DNA from: Persicaria tinctoria
Taxonomy: Eukaryota; Streptophyta; Magnoliopsida; Caryophyllales; Polygonaceae
Direction of reading: 5' to 3'
Assembly (NCBI GenBank): GCA_037127255.1
Contig: JBANSL010000019.1
Location: 10,687,001-10,751,000, forward strand
Length of the DNA stretch: 64,000 nucleotides
Below are positions 23,835 to 34,339 of this stretch, piece by piece. A program made the translations under genes and the position numbers. Each line of letters opens with the position of its first letter. Positions within the stretch are counted from its first letter, which is position 1. The notes under the pieces were generated by a model. The model saw only the letters and a list, made by a program, of their open reading frames with translations, searched no databases and had not been told where the DNA came from.

Positions 23835-25213
23835 AAGCTTTTGCTTGTCCTCAAGCAATCAAAAACAAATATAGAATTGATCATCCCACAAATAAGATCT
23901 TCATGCTATAGTTTTAGAAAAGCAACATCAAGCAATAGGAGACATGAATAAGAGAACAAATATCCTAGCAAGTATATGAGCAATCCAATAGTCAAGGAAA
24001 ATTTATTCAACCTCACGGGGATAACGTGTTTCACTCAAACTCTCAAGTGTTTAGGCTTTAAAGTCCAACTCTCAACTCAATCCAAAATGCTCTGTACACC
24101 GTGAAAGTTATCACTTGCAAACAACATCATGAGGACTTTTATAAGGTTGTAATGAGGCTTTGGTAGGAACATAAGATATGAGAAACATTTAGGCTTGTGG
24201 TGCTAAAAATCCGGAAAAAAAGGAACAACAACCAACCAGAACAACACCAAAACTTCCATACTTCGCAAACCATTCCAATAACATAAACTCCATTACATAA
24301 CAATAAACTCTTCGATTTCAATAGCCATATAACTCATGCATTATTTTTTTCATTATGATGACTTCGTTTCTTTTCTTTTATACTTACTTTTTCCCCTAGG
24401 TGAATTTTATCCTCCCTAGGTCCAAGCTTACTAGACTTTTACTCCTAAGTGAATTTTATCCTCCTTAGGCCCCTAGTAACAAGTCATCTCTATTATGCAC
24501 GAAGGGTTACCTTATTTTGGTTATGCCTCTCGCAATGCACAACCATATATATATCATCTCCACTTAAAGCAACTCCAGCATAAAGATTTTTCACCAATTC
24601 TCCTCCTAATTCCCGGATAGGGTCAGGCTAATCATTGGCTATGATATTTTTTTTTGGAGCTATAAAAAAGAATAGGCTTTAAGGCTCAGATGGGCTTCAA
24701 GCAAAGGATAATGAAAATGGTAGATAAGGTATAATACGACTAAAGAAAACATGCCTCAATCATTTGAAATTCACAAGCAACAAACATGTGCAATACGGTA
24801 TTGAAATAAGAAGCATATGGAGAGTATAATCACACAATAAAAGCAAAAGGGAATAACATGTAAAGTCCCTATAAGGCCAAAACAAACTCACAAGGGTTGT
24901 GTTTTTTTTAGATTTCAATTTAACCTCAACTATGAACCATACTTGCTAAATTATATTCTCAAATCATGCTCCAAAAATCATTTTCAAGTAATTCAATCAA
25001 ATCATGGAATTTATGCAATGAGATCATAAAAATGAATTAGAGGACAAACTAAACCAAGATGGGTATCTTTAATAACACCTAAATGCAATGCATGATATTT
25101 TTGGATTTTTTTTTTCAAATGCAGTATATCAATAAAAATAAATATGGCAACATAAATAAACATGATAACATAAGTAAACATGATATGAAAACTCTATCTA
25201 TATGCAATGCAAT

Positions 25214-25229
25214 CCCTCCCCCACACTTA
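25214..25229 (-). promoter_or_regulatory. second, internal polypurine-like tract
   Basis: Minus strand TAAGTGTGGGGGAGGG with an upstream TTGAGGACAATGAAAGG. It closely copies the 3' tract and its upstream TTGAGGACAAGCAAAAG. It could act like a central polypurine tract or be a trace of internal duplication; both are inferences. Confidence 0.5.
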
Positions 25230-25549
25230 AACCTTTCATTGTCCTCAATGAAACATAAAAGACAACAAAAAATAAAAACATAGAAAAAGAGATGAATGAA
25301 ATACTCGCAATGTGGTGGATGGGTCTCTATATGTCGGATCTGAGGATTTCGGCGGCCTTTCCTGAAAGTTTAGTCTATCCCAAACCAAAAATAACTATCT
25401 AATGCCTAATGGGAAACCTAATTTATTGAAAAGAAAACTAGCTAACTAGGAATTGAAATAACTAAATTAGAAAACTTACCTCGGGTTGCCTCCCGAGAAG
25501 CGCCCTTGTTTCAAGTCGTTGGCTCGACGTTTTGCTTAAGCTTACGAAA

Positions 25550-26245
25550 CTAATCAGACATAGACAAAGCCCTCAGCAACCTGTCAAACTCTTGTGCACA
25601 ACTAACAAACAAGCATGCGCTACATACAAATAAATTGAAACTAAATAATAATACATTTAAGAACCGTTTAGACTTATTGTATTCAGGAGCTTGACTACCC
25701 ACAAAGGGTATATAATACCACCAATTTAGTTCTACTGGTGGCTTGTCAAAGTAGCAGTCAAATGGATCAATGTATTCACCAATATTCTCTCGAGTACAGG
25801 AGACGACCTTTACCTGCTTTGTAGCCTCAGCAATAGGCTATGGACTTGATTCATCAATGGGCGAGCTAGGGATGATCTCATCAGATGGAGTGTCTTCTTC
25901 CTCAATCTTCTCAATGTGATTTTCCACAATGACTTCAAGAGGTGCAACAGAGGTCTAAACGACTTGAGATATTGGAGAAAGTGACTCGTTCTGCGCACAT
26001 TGATTATCCATGTAGCAGAAAAATTCCCACATCTCCGAGAGTCCCATATCTAATAAACCTTCATCACTCAGGCGCTCGGCAAGACTTCGTGTCTCAGCAG
26101 TCATGCCATCAAAGATGCATAGAAGCACTTTACTTATACTCGCTTGATATCCCCATGAATAAACATCGTTAATGTACTCCTGCAGTCTGATAAAGTATTG
26201 ATGAAAATTCTCTCCAGGTAACTGCAATAACCTCACCATCAACAT
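25550..26245 (-). pseudogene. gag-like protein with hydrophobic C-terminal segment
   Basis: From ATG 26245 the frame gives LPGENFHQYFIRLQEYI and KVLLCIFDGMTAETRSLAE, the pattern of Athila/Tat gag (GESF..YF..F.....C, then ...YDGL). After TAG at 25955-25957 and another TAG at 25838-25840 the same frame stays open to 25550. That part adds an acidic linker, an aromatic WWYYIPFVG segment, a hydrophobic stretch FLNVLLFSFNLFVCSACLFV that could span a membrane, and a tail ending EFDRLLRALSMSD. Both stops could come from CAG by one transition, so the protein was probably about 231 residues. The start is the first ATG in the gag block. Confidence 0.75.
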
Positions 26246-26326
26246 ATGTTAGTAGCAAGAGTGCAGACCATGTAAGTGGTCCACACCAAAAATCAGCACT
26301 AAAAACACACAAGAATTAATAAATTT

Positions 26327-26343
26327 CCCCGGCAACAGCGCCA
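26327..26343 (-). promoter_or_regulatory. primer binding site (tRNA-Asp)
   Basis: Minus strand TGGCGCTGTTGCCGGGG, three bases inside the 5' LTR. It matches the 3' end of plant tRNA-Asp (TGGCGCCGTTGCCGGGG) except for one C-to-T difference. Confidence 0.85.
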
Positions 26344-26346
26344 ATT

Positions 26347-27774
26347 TGATGGACGGTTTTTAGTCGCGTAAACCGTATCAAAATAAATTCGAACTTACTA
26401 ACTAATGTAGTGTGATAAGTACGAGTCGATCCCACAGAGAATCAAGTATTTCTCCGCAATGTGTATTTACCAATTAGTAGAAAGGGGGGTTTTGATTGAT
26501 TGAAATAGAAAGAAAGGCAAAATAAACTATAAACAGATTGATGCAAAACAATTTAGAGAAGATCGATCTACTTACAACTATCCACTTTATTTGGTTGAAT
26601 TGATATTGTAACTTCCTCTTGTCCTTTTAGTCTTCCTATGAATGCCCTTGTCCCGACCTAATATAGTTACTAGTCCAATCAGTCCTAGAAACCCTTATCA
26701 ATCGAACAATCCCTAAAGAAGGATATAACCCAATTGATAGCTTTAAGTTCAGAGATTAGCCAAGGTATTTGCAGTCCCTAAAGAGGGATTTAACAACACA
26801 TCCAACTTCCTACCCATCCAATTAGTTCAATCAGCCCTAAATGGATAAGTTTGCTACTTGGGTTAAGGTTCGCAATCAGGAATCTACAAAACCCTAGCAA
26901 TTGAATTGATCTAACAAGTTGGCCAGACAAGATAGAACAAAACAATAAACAATCAAGCACAAAGAAGTTGAAACATTCAATATAGGAAATAAGGAACAAG
27001 ATTCAGAAACTCACAACTCAATCCAAACAAAGCTTCAAATTGCAAGTAGAACGAAGAGAGTTTAGCCGCTCATGGAGAACATTGCTCTCTCTCTAATTGT
27101 CTGATAAAACGTGGAATAGAATAGAATAGAAGTCCTTCAAAAATAACTAAAAAGTGGCATTATCAAAGATCCCAAAGTCGGCCATAAACATAAACCAAAA
27201 AGCATCTAGCGTTTATTTAATGAAAACGTAGTGTTACGCGCTGACGGCAGATGCGGCGGCCGCTGCATGAATGCTGCGGCCGCAGCATCAGAATTCCTTT
27301 TGCGTCGTCCCTGGCAGCGGCTGCTGCACACCATGCGGCGGCCGCTGCATTGGTCTTTCACGGAAAATCCGTCTTGAATCAGCTCTCGACGTCAACATGA
27401 AAGTTATAGCTCTCTGAAAGAGCTTTCCAACGCATGGTCATAATAGTCGATCGGACAACCGAGGCCTCTAGAAAGTGCAAAACAAGTTCAGCATGTCTGG
27501 CGACAACTTCTGCAGACTTGTTCTTCGTTTAGGTTCGCTTCTTCTTCTCAGGACCTCTTGAGATCTTCACGTAAGCTTCTTCGATCAACTAGAAATTCTC
27601 AACTCATGTCTTCTCCTCGGATCCACCATTACCTGAAATAATCAATAAAAGCGTGTAGATTCCGACTCCAACCACACAGAGAACAAATATGCAAATTATA
27701 CTTAAACCATGCATGATATGCATCATAACTAAGCTAAATGCAACCTATTATAACTCTCTAAATGCATGCTATCA
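26347..27774 (-). repeat. 5' LTR of the gag-only element
   Basis: Direct repeat of 22397-23819. It contains a GC-rich CAGCGGCCGC-type palindromic patch near 27255-27290 that is shorter in the other LTR. Confidence 0.92.
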
Positions 27775-27779
27775 CTTAC
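27775..27779. repeat. target site duplication CTTAC, right copy
   Basis: Matches 22392-22396. The copia pol reading frame resumes exactly after it. Confidence 0.85.
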
Positions 27780-29308
27780 CTATACTCCCAAGCTATCCAA
27801 GACCCCAAATGGATTGATGCCATGGAGGAGGAACTCAAGGCCCTTGAAGAAAATAACATATGGGAGATGGTTGAGTTACCTCAAGGTAAGAAAGCCATTG
27901 GTAGTAAATGGGTGTACAAGATTAAGTACAGACCTGATGGATCAGTGGAAAGATTCAAAGCTAGGCTTGTTGCAAGGGATATAACCAAGTCAAGGGCAAA
28001 GACTATAAGCACACTTTTTCTCCAGTTGCAAAATTTCCTACTGTTAGGATTTTTTTGGCATTAGCAACTATGAGAAACTGGCCACTCCATCAACTGGACG
28101 TGAACAATGCCTTCCTCCATGGTTTCTTAGAGGAGGAAGTATACATGCAGCCACCAGAAGGTTATGAAGTGCCTAAGGCAGGCATGGTTTGTAGACTGAA
28201 GAGGTCTCTTTATGGTCTCAAACAAGCATCCAGACAATGGAATGCTCAATTATGCAAGTTTCTTACTGAGAAGGGATATAAACAGTCAGTGAAAGACTAC
28301 TCATTGTTTGTTAAACAGACATCCAGAGGTATTGTTGCTACTTTGGTCTATGTTGATGACCTCATGACCACTGGTGATGATGATCAAGAAATATCAGCAA
28401 TAAAAGGGGCCTTGCACAAGGCTTTTACCATCAAAGATTTGGGCCTAGCCAGATACTTTCTAGGCCTTGAAATCCAAAGATCATCCTCAGGGATATACTT
28501 GCACCAAAGAAAATATGTCCTGGATATAATTGAAGATCTCCACATGATAGAGTGTAGAGAAGCAAAGTTTCCTTTACCTACAGGGTTAAAATTGTCTATA
28601 AATTCAGGGGAGATTTTGCCAGATCCTGAAAGATATAGAAGGCTCATAGGAAGGTTATTATTTTTAAACCTTACTCGACCTGATGTTACCTATGTTGTGC
28701 AACATCTAAGCCAATTTATGAGCCAACCCAGACAACCACACTATGATGCAGCTCTACATGTGGTGAAGTATTTGAAAGGAAATACCTCTATAGGCCTCTT
28801 CTATCCTGCTATCTCAGACCCTGATGTCACAACTTACTATGATGCTGGTTGGGGAGCATGTGCATTCAGTGCAAAATCCTTAACATGCTATTGTGTTTTT
28901 CTTGGGCAATCACTTTTATCCTGGAAGACAAAGAAGCAGGCAACTGTCTCTAAATCTTCTGTTGAAGCTGAGTACAGGAGCCTATCTATGACAACTAGTG
29001 AGTTGATATGGGTTCATGAAGTATTACATGCACTACATGTGGACTCTCCTTTGCCTATTTCTTTATTTTGTGACAAGAAAGTTGCTATACACATAGTAGA
29101 AAACCCGGTCTTCCATGAAAGAACAAAGCACATCAGAATTGATTGCCACTTTGTTAGAGAACAACTACAGCAAGGCTTTGTGAATCCTCAATTTGTCAAG
29201 AGCAGAGTTCAGCTAGCTGATATTTTCACTAAAGCCTTGGGAGAAAAGCATCACTCCTATCTTTCTTCCAAGTTGGGACTTGTTGGAATCCCAACAAGTC
29301 CAACTTGA
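27780..29308 (+). pseudogene. Ty1/copia pol, reverse transcriptase and RNase H part
   Basis: The frame continues the interrupted pol: WIDAMEEELKALEENN and GSKWVYKIKYRPDGSVER open the reverse transcriptase. One missing base near 27976 shifts the frame. From about 28055 it reads LDVNNAFLHGFLEEEVYMQ, SLYGLKQASRQW and LVYVDDLMTTG, with the catalytic YVDD intact. RNase H follows (KKQATVSKSSVEAEYRSL, then HERTKHIRIDCHFVRE) and ends TKALGEKHHSYL. Apart from the single-base loss this part looks well preserved. Confidence 0.92.
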
Positions 29309-29316
29309 AGAGGGGA
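29307..29316 (+). promoter_or_regulatory. Ty1/copia polypurine tract
   Basis: GAAGAGGGGA immediately before the 3' LTR. Confidence 0.8.
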
Positions 29317-29667
29317 TATAAGATTATGTTATATGTTTTGTCTTATATTTGCATTTCCCTTAGTCTTATAGCTATTTTATGTAAATAAGGCATAAGGGAG
29401 AATGTGCTTCTCACGTGCCAAGACACCCCTTTATAAGGGATTCAGATTTTCAGGGTTTTGTAATGATTGCTAGGGATCTGTATTGATGAAACAGCTGCTC
29501 AGCCGTCATGGCAGCTTTTAGCAATCCCGAAATTGATTGCCTTCATTCATGCTGCAAGGTTTCTATTTCCGCTTGAATATTTCTATTTAGATCACTGATT
29601 TTTGTTCTTCATAGCCTGAGATCTACTGTGTTGAGCATATCTGAGCTTGCTGCAGCTTAGTTTTACA
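29317..29667 (+). repeat. Ty1/copia 3' LTR
   Basis: Direct repeat of the 5' LTR; ends TTTTACA before ACCAT. Confidence 0.88.
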
Positions 29668-29859
29668 ACCATCCCACCGTCGGCGACCACCGGAGACAGG
29701 TCACCACCCTGAGCCGAGGTTTGTCACTCACTCTGACTCTCTCTCCCATCGAGTTCTCTTCTCTATCGCTTCTCACTCTCTCAGATCTAATTTTTACTTA
29801 GATCTGTCTTAGCTTAGCAATGGTTTCTTAGGTTGTTGAATTTTTTGTCTTATGAGATT

Positions 29860-30096
29860 ATGTCTGCTTCTAAATGTACTTCGTCCGTGAATCCCGAAAG
29901 TGGTGCTAGTGCTAGTGCTTCACAAGATGGAAATGAAGGTACTGTTATTGATGCTCCTCTTTGGAGATATGTTGAAATAGTTGAAAGGGCAAAAGGAGGT
30001 AATACTGCTTGGAGATGTAAGTTTTGTAATGACTTGATGAAAGGTTCCTACACAAGGGTAAAGGCTCATTTGTTGAAAGTGGTGTTAAACACTTAA
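29860..30096 (+). pseudogene. BED zinc finger exon of a hAT transposase
   Basis: From ATG 29860 the 78-residue frame has a Ser/Ala-rich start, then PLWRYVEIVERAKGGNTAWR, CKFC and a downstream VKAHLL. These are the aromatic core, the Cys pair and the first His of a BED finger, which binds DNA. The second metal ligand pair and the rest of the transposase are missing. The frame ends shortly after a possible donor AAG/GTGGTG. An upstream in-frame start would add nine residues; ATG 29860 was preferred because the downstream part is family-like. Confidence 0.6.
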
Positions 30097-30290
30097 TAGT
30101 TTTAATGTAGGTTTCTTTACATATGTTTTGATGATAAATAGCTATTATTTAGGCTTAGACCTTTAAAACAACATATAATTCATGTTGCCGTATCCTGGCC
30201 GTATCGTATCCTATATTTTTTAGATTGTCGTATCCCCGTACCCGTATCGTATTGTATCCCCGTATCCGTATCCGTATCCGGGTAACATAG

Positions 30291-30668
30291 ATGAAAACAG
30301 AGAAGGGAAGATGGGAATGGAGATAGGTGAGGATAGGTGTGTATAGAATCAAATAAGGGGAGATATGTGCCTGCAGTTGGCGTGGGAGCAACAAGAGCAA
30401 GATGAAATTTCAAGGGGATTTGTGTGTTCTGAGATTTTGCTTTTTGAAAAGGGGTCAAGGAGTAGGTTGGCATGGCAGCAGGCATAGGAAGGAGGGATTG
30501 TTTGGCTTCTTGCCAACAATATAGAAATAATGTAGGGAAGTTGTAGAGTAGGTGGTGTTGATGCCAAGCTTGATTAGGAAAGAATTCAACTAGGGATGAG
30601 CTGGTCAAATATGTCGACAGTGGCAAAAGGGGGGTTGATTTCTTTTCGTGTTCGCTATATACACCCCA
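30291..30668. other. no recognised gene
   Basis: A minus-strand frame of about 160 residues spans 30180-30674, but it is low in structure and runs through the CGTATC repeats. I do not support it as a gene. Confidence 0.5.
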
Positions 30669-30769
30669 AACCATGCACGTCCTTAAGAACGTGCATGGTT
30701 AAAAGGGGTTAATTAATTTTTTTAAAACGCTAATTAGTCAGAAGGGTTGCACGTCGTTAAGGACGTGCA
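30669..30769. repeat. two adjacent hairpins sharing the stem TGCACGT
   Basis: Hairpin 1 has 12-bp perfect arms AACCATGCACGT (30669-30680) and ACGTGCATGGTT (30689-30700) around CCTTAAGA. Hairpin 2 has 8-bp arms TGCACGTC (30748-30755) and GACGTGCA (30762-30769) around GTTAAG. The shared core is close to TGCACGTCCTTAAGGACGTG. Confidence 0.8.
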
Positions 30770-31110
30770 TTTTTTACCTTTGGTTTTGCGGTGTATCTAT
30801 CAACACCCTTTCTTTTTGAAATTGGGTGTGAAGATGAGGAAGAAGACAAGAATCTCAAATGGTCCCAAAACTCAAATTTAAAATACTCAAAAGGTAATCC
30901 CAAAATCGATTCTCCATCAATATATTTTTGAAAATTCAAGGAAGATGTTACCCTATTAAGTTAGTTTTCAAAATTTTATTTTAGGTTGGAAATCCGTTCC
31001 ATGAGTTTTAAAAATCAGATTTATCGAGTTTTCTTTTAAATTCCACTTTTAAATTCATTTTTAATTTTCTTTTTCCAAGAATTTAGGATTTGAAAATCCG
31101 AGTCTTTACA
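30700..31110 (-). mobile_element. LTR fragment of a Ty3/gypsy element
   Basis: On the minus strand the block starts TGTAAAGACTCGGATTTTCA at 31110. It is nearly the same as TGTAAAGGCTCGGATTTTCA at 63529, which follows a gypsy pol-end-like sequence. It enters the LINE just after its SPRPDGFTAEFY motif. The other LTR end and a target duplication were not found; the left boundary is approximate. Confidence 0.6.
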
Positions 31111-32355
31111 GTAGAACTCAGCAGTAAAACCATCAGGGCGTGGGGATTTGTTTTTACCAAGGTTAAATACTGCATATTTTATTTCTTTGTTAGACGGGTA
31201 TCGGATAAGGAAATCATTTTCCTCCACCGAGATTGTCGGTTGTATAAGATTGAGCAACTCATCTAATAATCTGTCATCAGTTGACTCCTTTTTGAAACGT
31301 TTTTCAAAATCCGTCTTAATTTAATTTCTGACATTTTCTTCGTCGATAATTAAAGTGCCATTACTAGAAAGAATGTTTCGGATTTGTTTTCGGTGTCTCC
31401 GCCCCGAAGATACACGATGAAAATACGAGGTGTTTGAATCTGATAGTTTGATAAGCTTTGTTTTAGCCCTCTGGTTCCAGAACGTCTTTTGGAATAGGAG
31501 GAGCTTTTCCTTCTTTTTGATAAGGCGTTGTTCTTTGTTAATCGAAGGTACCGAGACCCCCCTTGGGATTGCAGATTGAATCTTGAGTAATTCCTCATCT
31601 ACTTCAAGTAGTTGTCGAAAAATATTTCCAAAAGTTGACTTATTCCATATTTTTGTTTTTTGTTTCAGAATTCGTTGTCTGAACATTAATTGAAACATTG
31701 CAGAATCGGGGCAAGTAGCTCGCCATGATTGCTTAACAATGTTACGAAAGTCTTTCCGCTGCAACCAGACGTTTTCAATTCTAAACGGGGGAGCTTTAAA
31801 TGTGACACCATTCTCCAGTGAAATAAAGTTAGGACAGTGGTCCGATATGGAAAACACCCCGTTCTTACTTCTTAGTGATAAGGTTTGGAAAATCGTGTAG
31901 GATTTGATGATGGACTAGCACTTTGTCGAGTTTTTCAAAGATGTTGTAGCTTTCATTAGCACATTTTCTCCAAGTGAAAGGGTTCCCGAATGAGGGAAGA
32001 TCCACGAGGGAGCAGTTGTTCTTGAATTGTAGCAAACATGTGAAGCGAGAAGGACGGAACGCTGTCCCAGCCAGCTTGTGCTCACTACATGCAATTTCAT
32101 TTAAATCGCCCATAATAATGCATGGGACAGACGTGGTGTGTACTATAGTGGTAAAAGTTTCCCATAACTCATCTTTTTCCCGAGGATCGGGGGGCACATA
32201 AGCAAAAAGCATGAGGAAGACTTTGCGATCATTAATATTGCAGTTTTCATATCTCAGCCCAATAATATGAGGTAAGTGTATTTGTACGGAAATGAGAACG
32301 TTACTCAGTTGGTGGGATTTCCACAACACAACAATCCCTCTACTACCCAATTTTG
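31111..32355 (-). pseudogene. L1-type LINE ORF2, endonuclease to start of reverse transcriptase
   Basis: Minus-strand frames give GSRGIVVLWKSHQL, PCIIMGDLNEIACSEHKLAG, NPFTWRKC and SDHCPNFI, which are motifs of the APE-type endonuclease. Then come APPFRIENVWLQRKDFRNIV and SNTSYFHRVSSGRRHR, and finally KNKSPRPDGFTAEFY at the reverse transcriptase edge. Frames break near 31860 and 31320. The 3' half is gone where the LTR fragment begins. It is the same family as the LINE at 9.4-13.7 kb but covers a different part of ORF2. Confidence 0.88.
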
Positions 32356-32947
32356 TTTAAAGTAACCTTAATTAGGTTGAATGACCATGTTCTTAATTGT
32401 TTTTTCGTTAAGGTTGCGGTGTTCATGGTTAATATTTCGGGCGTTTTGAGATTTTATTTTGTTTCCCTGAAATTGGCTTGTGAGCATTGGACAATAGCCG
32501 TTCGGATAGAGAGAGAGACAAACCTCCTAAAGACGATGATGAATATTTCACTTCAATTGAAGGTAAACATTTACGATGAGCAGTAAGGGGTTGTCACGAG
32601 GAACAGTAATTCGTGCTTAGATTTTACAATTGGATACCAAAATTCTTATTTATTATGTCTTAAGTCCAAATTAATTTTTTATTTGCAAGTTATGGACATT
32701 GTATTTATATTGGTTTAATAGGGTATAGTTTGTATGTAAATTTGTGATTTTGAAAGTTGGTAAAAATTTTGGTTCACCTCCGATAGTTGGTATTATTTTC
32801 GGTAATTTTTCCAATTAATAATTGAATACAAATTAGACCGAGACCAAATCAGCCCGTGTAGCTATCATCTTTATATGATTCTATGAATATAAAATATGAG
32901 AAACTCATTCAAGCTCGATCTATTTGTTACTATTATACTATATACTA
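32356..32947. other. no recognised gene; part of a duplicated segment
   Basis: AT-rich. About 32860-32930 is similar to about 46370-46420 (see the segment at 46370). Confidence 0.5.
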
Positions 32948-33376
32948 CTCTCTCCGTTTTCTTTTAATTGACTTTTTCAAGTCAAGCACGTAGTTTTAGA
33001 ACGGTAAAAACTATGTTAAATATTAATTTTTTTAATAATTTTTTTTAATAATATTATACTTATCACCAATAATTATAAGATTATTGAAAAAAATATTTAC
33101 AAAATTATTATTTTATATAGTTTTTTCACACCTTAAAAAACGTGCATAAATAGTAAAAAGTCACTTATAAGGAAACGGAGGGAGTTGGTGTAGTGGTTAT
33201 GGGGCTACATCCCATGCCTCGAGGTTCAAAGTTCGAATCTCCGTGGAAACATGGAGACACTTGTGAGTGGGAGGGTCAACCTCTTAAATGGACCTACAGT
33301 AATCCGATCCAGATGTAGAGTGGGCTAAGCCCACTTGAACTGGAAAGGATAAAAAAAAAAAAGGAAACGGAGGGAG
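32948..33376. mobile_element. Stowaway-like MITE containing a SINE
   Basis: The left end CTCTCTCCGTTTTC and the right end GGAAACGGAGGGAG are inverted repeats, each bordered by TA (32946-32947 and 33377-33378). That fits the CTCCCTCCGT terminus of Stowaway/Tc1-mariner MITEs. A SINE splits the right terminal repeat, leaving two copies of it. Without the SINE the MITE is about 240 bp. Confidence 0.75.
33186..33362 (+). mobile_element. tRNA-derived SINE with 15-bp target duplication
   Basis: The 5' end reads TGGTGTAGTGGTTATGGGGC (pol III box A) and then GGTTCAAAGTTCGAATCTCC (box B). A short body and an A-run at 33351-33362 follow. GGAAACGGAGGGAGT flanks both sides (33171-33185 and 33363-33377), a clear target duplication. 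The full length of about 177 bp is typical for plant SINEs. Confidence 0.88.
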
Positions 33377-33379
33377 TAT

Positions 33380-33779
33380 ACACCAGCACGATAATAACGT
33401 GACCCCATGTACAACAGTACTAGACCTCGTAAAACAAGCCTCATCCTACGAATCAGAAAAAAAAAAAAGCAATTTCAGAACAACTGAGTGACTGACCATA
33501 TATTTTTATTGCGTAGTTGATGTATGATCATGGACAACATTTCCTTCTTTCAATATCTGTGAGTTATGAGAGATAGAGTGTTATATATATGTAAAATAAA
33601 GTGGGTGTAAATAGCAACATCTTTAAAATTCTAAATGTAATTTTTATGTGTCAATCTCTTCTTAATCCTCTACCTATCACCAATCAAGTTTTTTCACCCT
33701 TTTTAATTTTTTTTAATTAGTACTTTTATTCTTTTCTTTATCTCTTTAAATCAATCACATTCTTTCTTTAAATAATTCT
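33380..33779. other. no recognised gene; part of a duplicated segment
   Basis: 33380-33560 resembles 46430-46710 (shared AACGTGACCCCAT, ATCATGG and CATTTCCTT). The rest is AT-rich. Confidence 0.5.
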
Positions 33780-34230
33780 GGCTCGCGCAGCCTCGCTCGA
33801 TCGCCGAAGAAGCCGAATGCGACGGGATTTGGACACACAGAGGATCTGATCGGTGGATAATCCGAAGGTTGATCGACGGCCAGAGGATTCACTCCGGCAG
33901 ATCTGTAACTCTCTCTCTCCGCCGCTCCATCTTCCTCTGTTGATTGACGTCGTCGGATCTATGGCCAGATCTGTTGGTTGACGTTTTCGGATCTGATTAA
34001 GCGAGAGCGCCCGGAGCGAGCTAGCGAGCGGCCGGAGCGAGTTCGAGCGGTGCCGGATCTGATTCCGATCTCTTCGACCTTTTCGACTCCGATTTGTTCT
34101 GTTCCTCTTCGACTCCGATCGCCCTGTTCCTCTTCGACTCCGATCCGGCGCCGATCTCGAACGAAGAACTCGAATTGCGATCCGGTGCCGATCGACCTGT
34201 TCCTCTTCGACTGATAACCGTAGGAAGGAG
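33780..34230. other. GC-richer patch with short internal repeats
   Basis: This block is GC-rich against its neighbours and contains repeated CTGTTCCTCTTCGACTCCGA near 34098-34145 with a further partial copy near 34196. Frames here are short. It could be a leader or a captured exon, but no family is recognised. Confidence 0.35.
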
Positions 34231-34339
34231 AAGGACTATTGTGTTAAATTACAAAAATCACCCTATTAGTATGAGAAATTAAAAAAACTATCTATATTTT
34301 ATTATGTGATCCATAATCTACCATATTTTTATTTTTATT

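Larger units (their letters stand above)
22397..27774 (-). mobile_element. gag-only Ty3/gypsy element (TR-GAG-like), 5.4 kb
   Basis: Two LTRs of 1423 and 1428 bp are bordered by an exact CTTAC duplication. The element is on the minus strand: the primer site for tRNA-Asp lies beside the right LTR and the polypurine tract beside the left LTR. The 2.5-kb interior encodes one gag-like protein and no protease, reverse transcriptase or integrase. The remainder is non-coding with conserved-looking blocks, such as the GGAGGCAACCCGAGG region near 25490. That is the layout of a non-autonomous element moved by a relative's enzymes. The tract, LTR edges and primer site suggest the Athila/Tat side of Ty3/gypsy. 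The LTRs differ at only a few positions. Confidence 0.9.
18983..29667 (+). mobile_element. Ty1/copia retrotransposon, interrupted by a gag-only gypsy element
   Basis: Two LTRs of about 350 bp (18983-19335 and 29317-29667) bracket gag, protease, integrase, reverse transcriptase and RNase H in copia order. A primer site complementary to initiator tRNA-Met follows the 5' LTR. The 5.4-kb element at 22397-27774 splits pol between integrase and reverse transcriptase. Without it the copia element is about 5.3 kb. The LTRs start TATAAG rather than TG. The flanks are ACCGG and ACCAT, matching in three of five bases, so the target duplication is weak. The LTRs differ at few positions, so insertion is not ancient. 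Confidence 0.9.
18720..30290 (+). mobile_element. hAT-like derivative (BED-only), interrupted by a Ty1/copia element
   Basis: Both edges carry inverted arrays of one short motif: CGGATACGG units at 18720-18830 and CGTATCCGTATCC units at 30183-30285. Between them, after removing the Ty1/copia insertion, remain about 0.9 kb including a CT-rich leader and a BED zinc finger exon. BED fingers are usual at the N-terminus of hAT transposases. The catalytic and dimerisation regions are absent. Exact termini and the 8-bp duplication could not be fixed. Confidence 0.5.

Noticed and set aside
30180..30674. 164-residue minus-strand frame
   Set aside because: Part of it is the translated CGTATC array of the hAT edge and the rest is unstructured.
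33186..33250. Possible genuine tRNA gene
   Set aside because: The tRNA-like head is followed by a SINE body, an A-tail and target duplications.
33780..34220. A short RE/RS-rich protein (MTFSDLIKRERPERASERPE)
   Set aside because: Repetitive translation of a repeated DNA patch with no start context or homolog that I can name.
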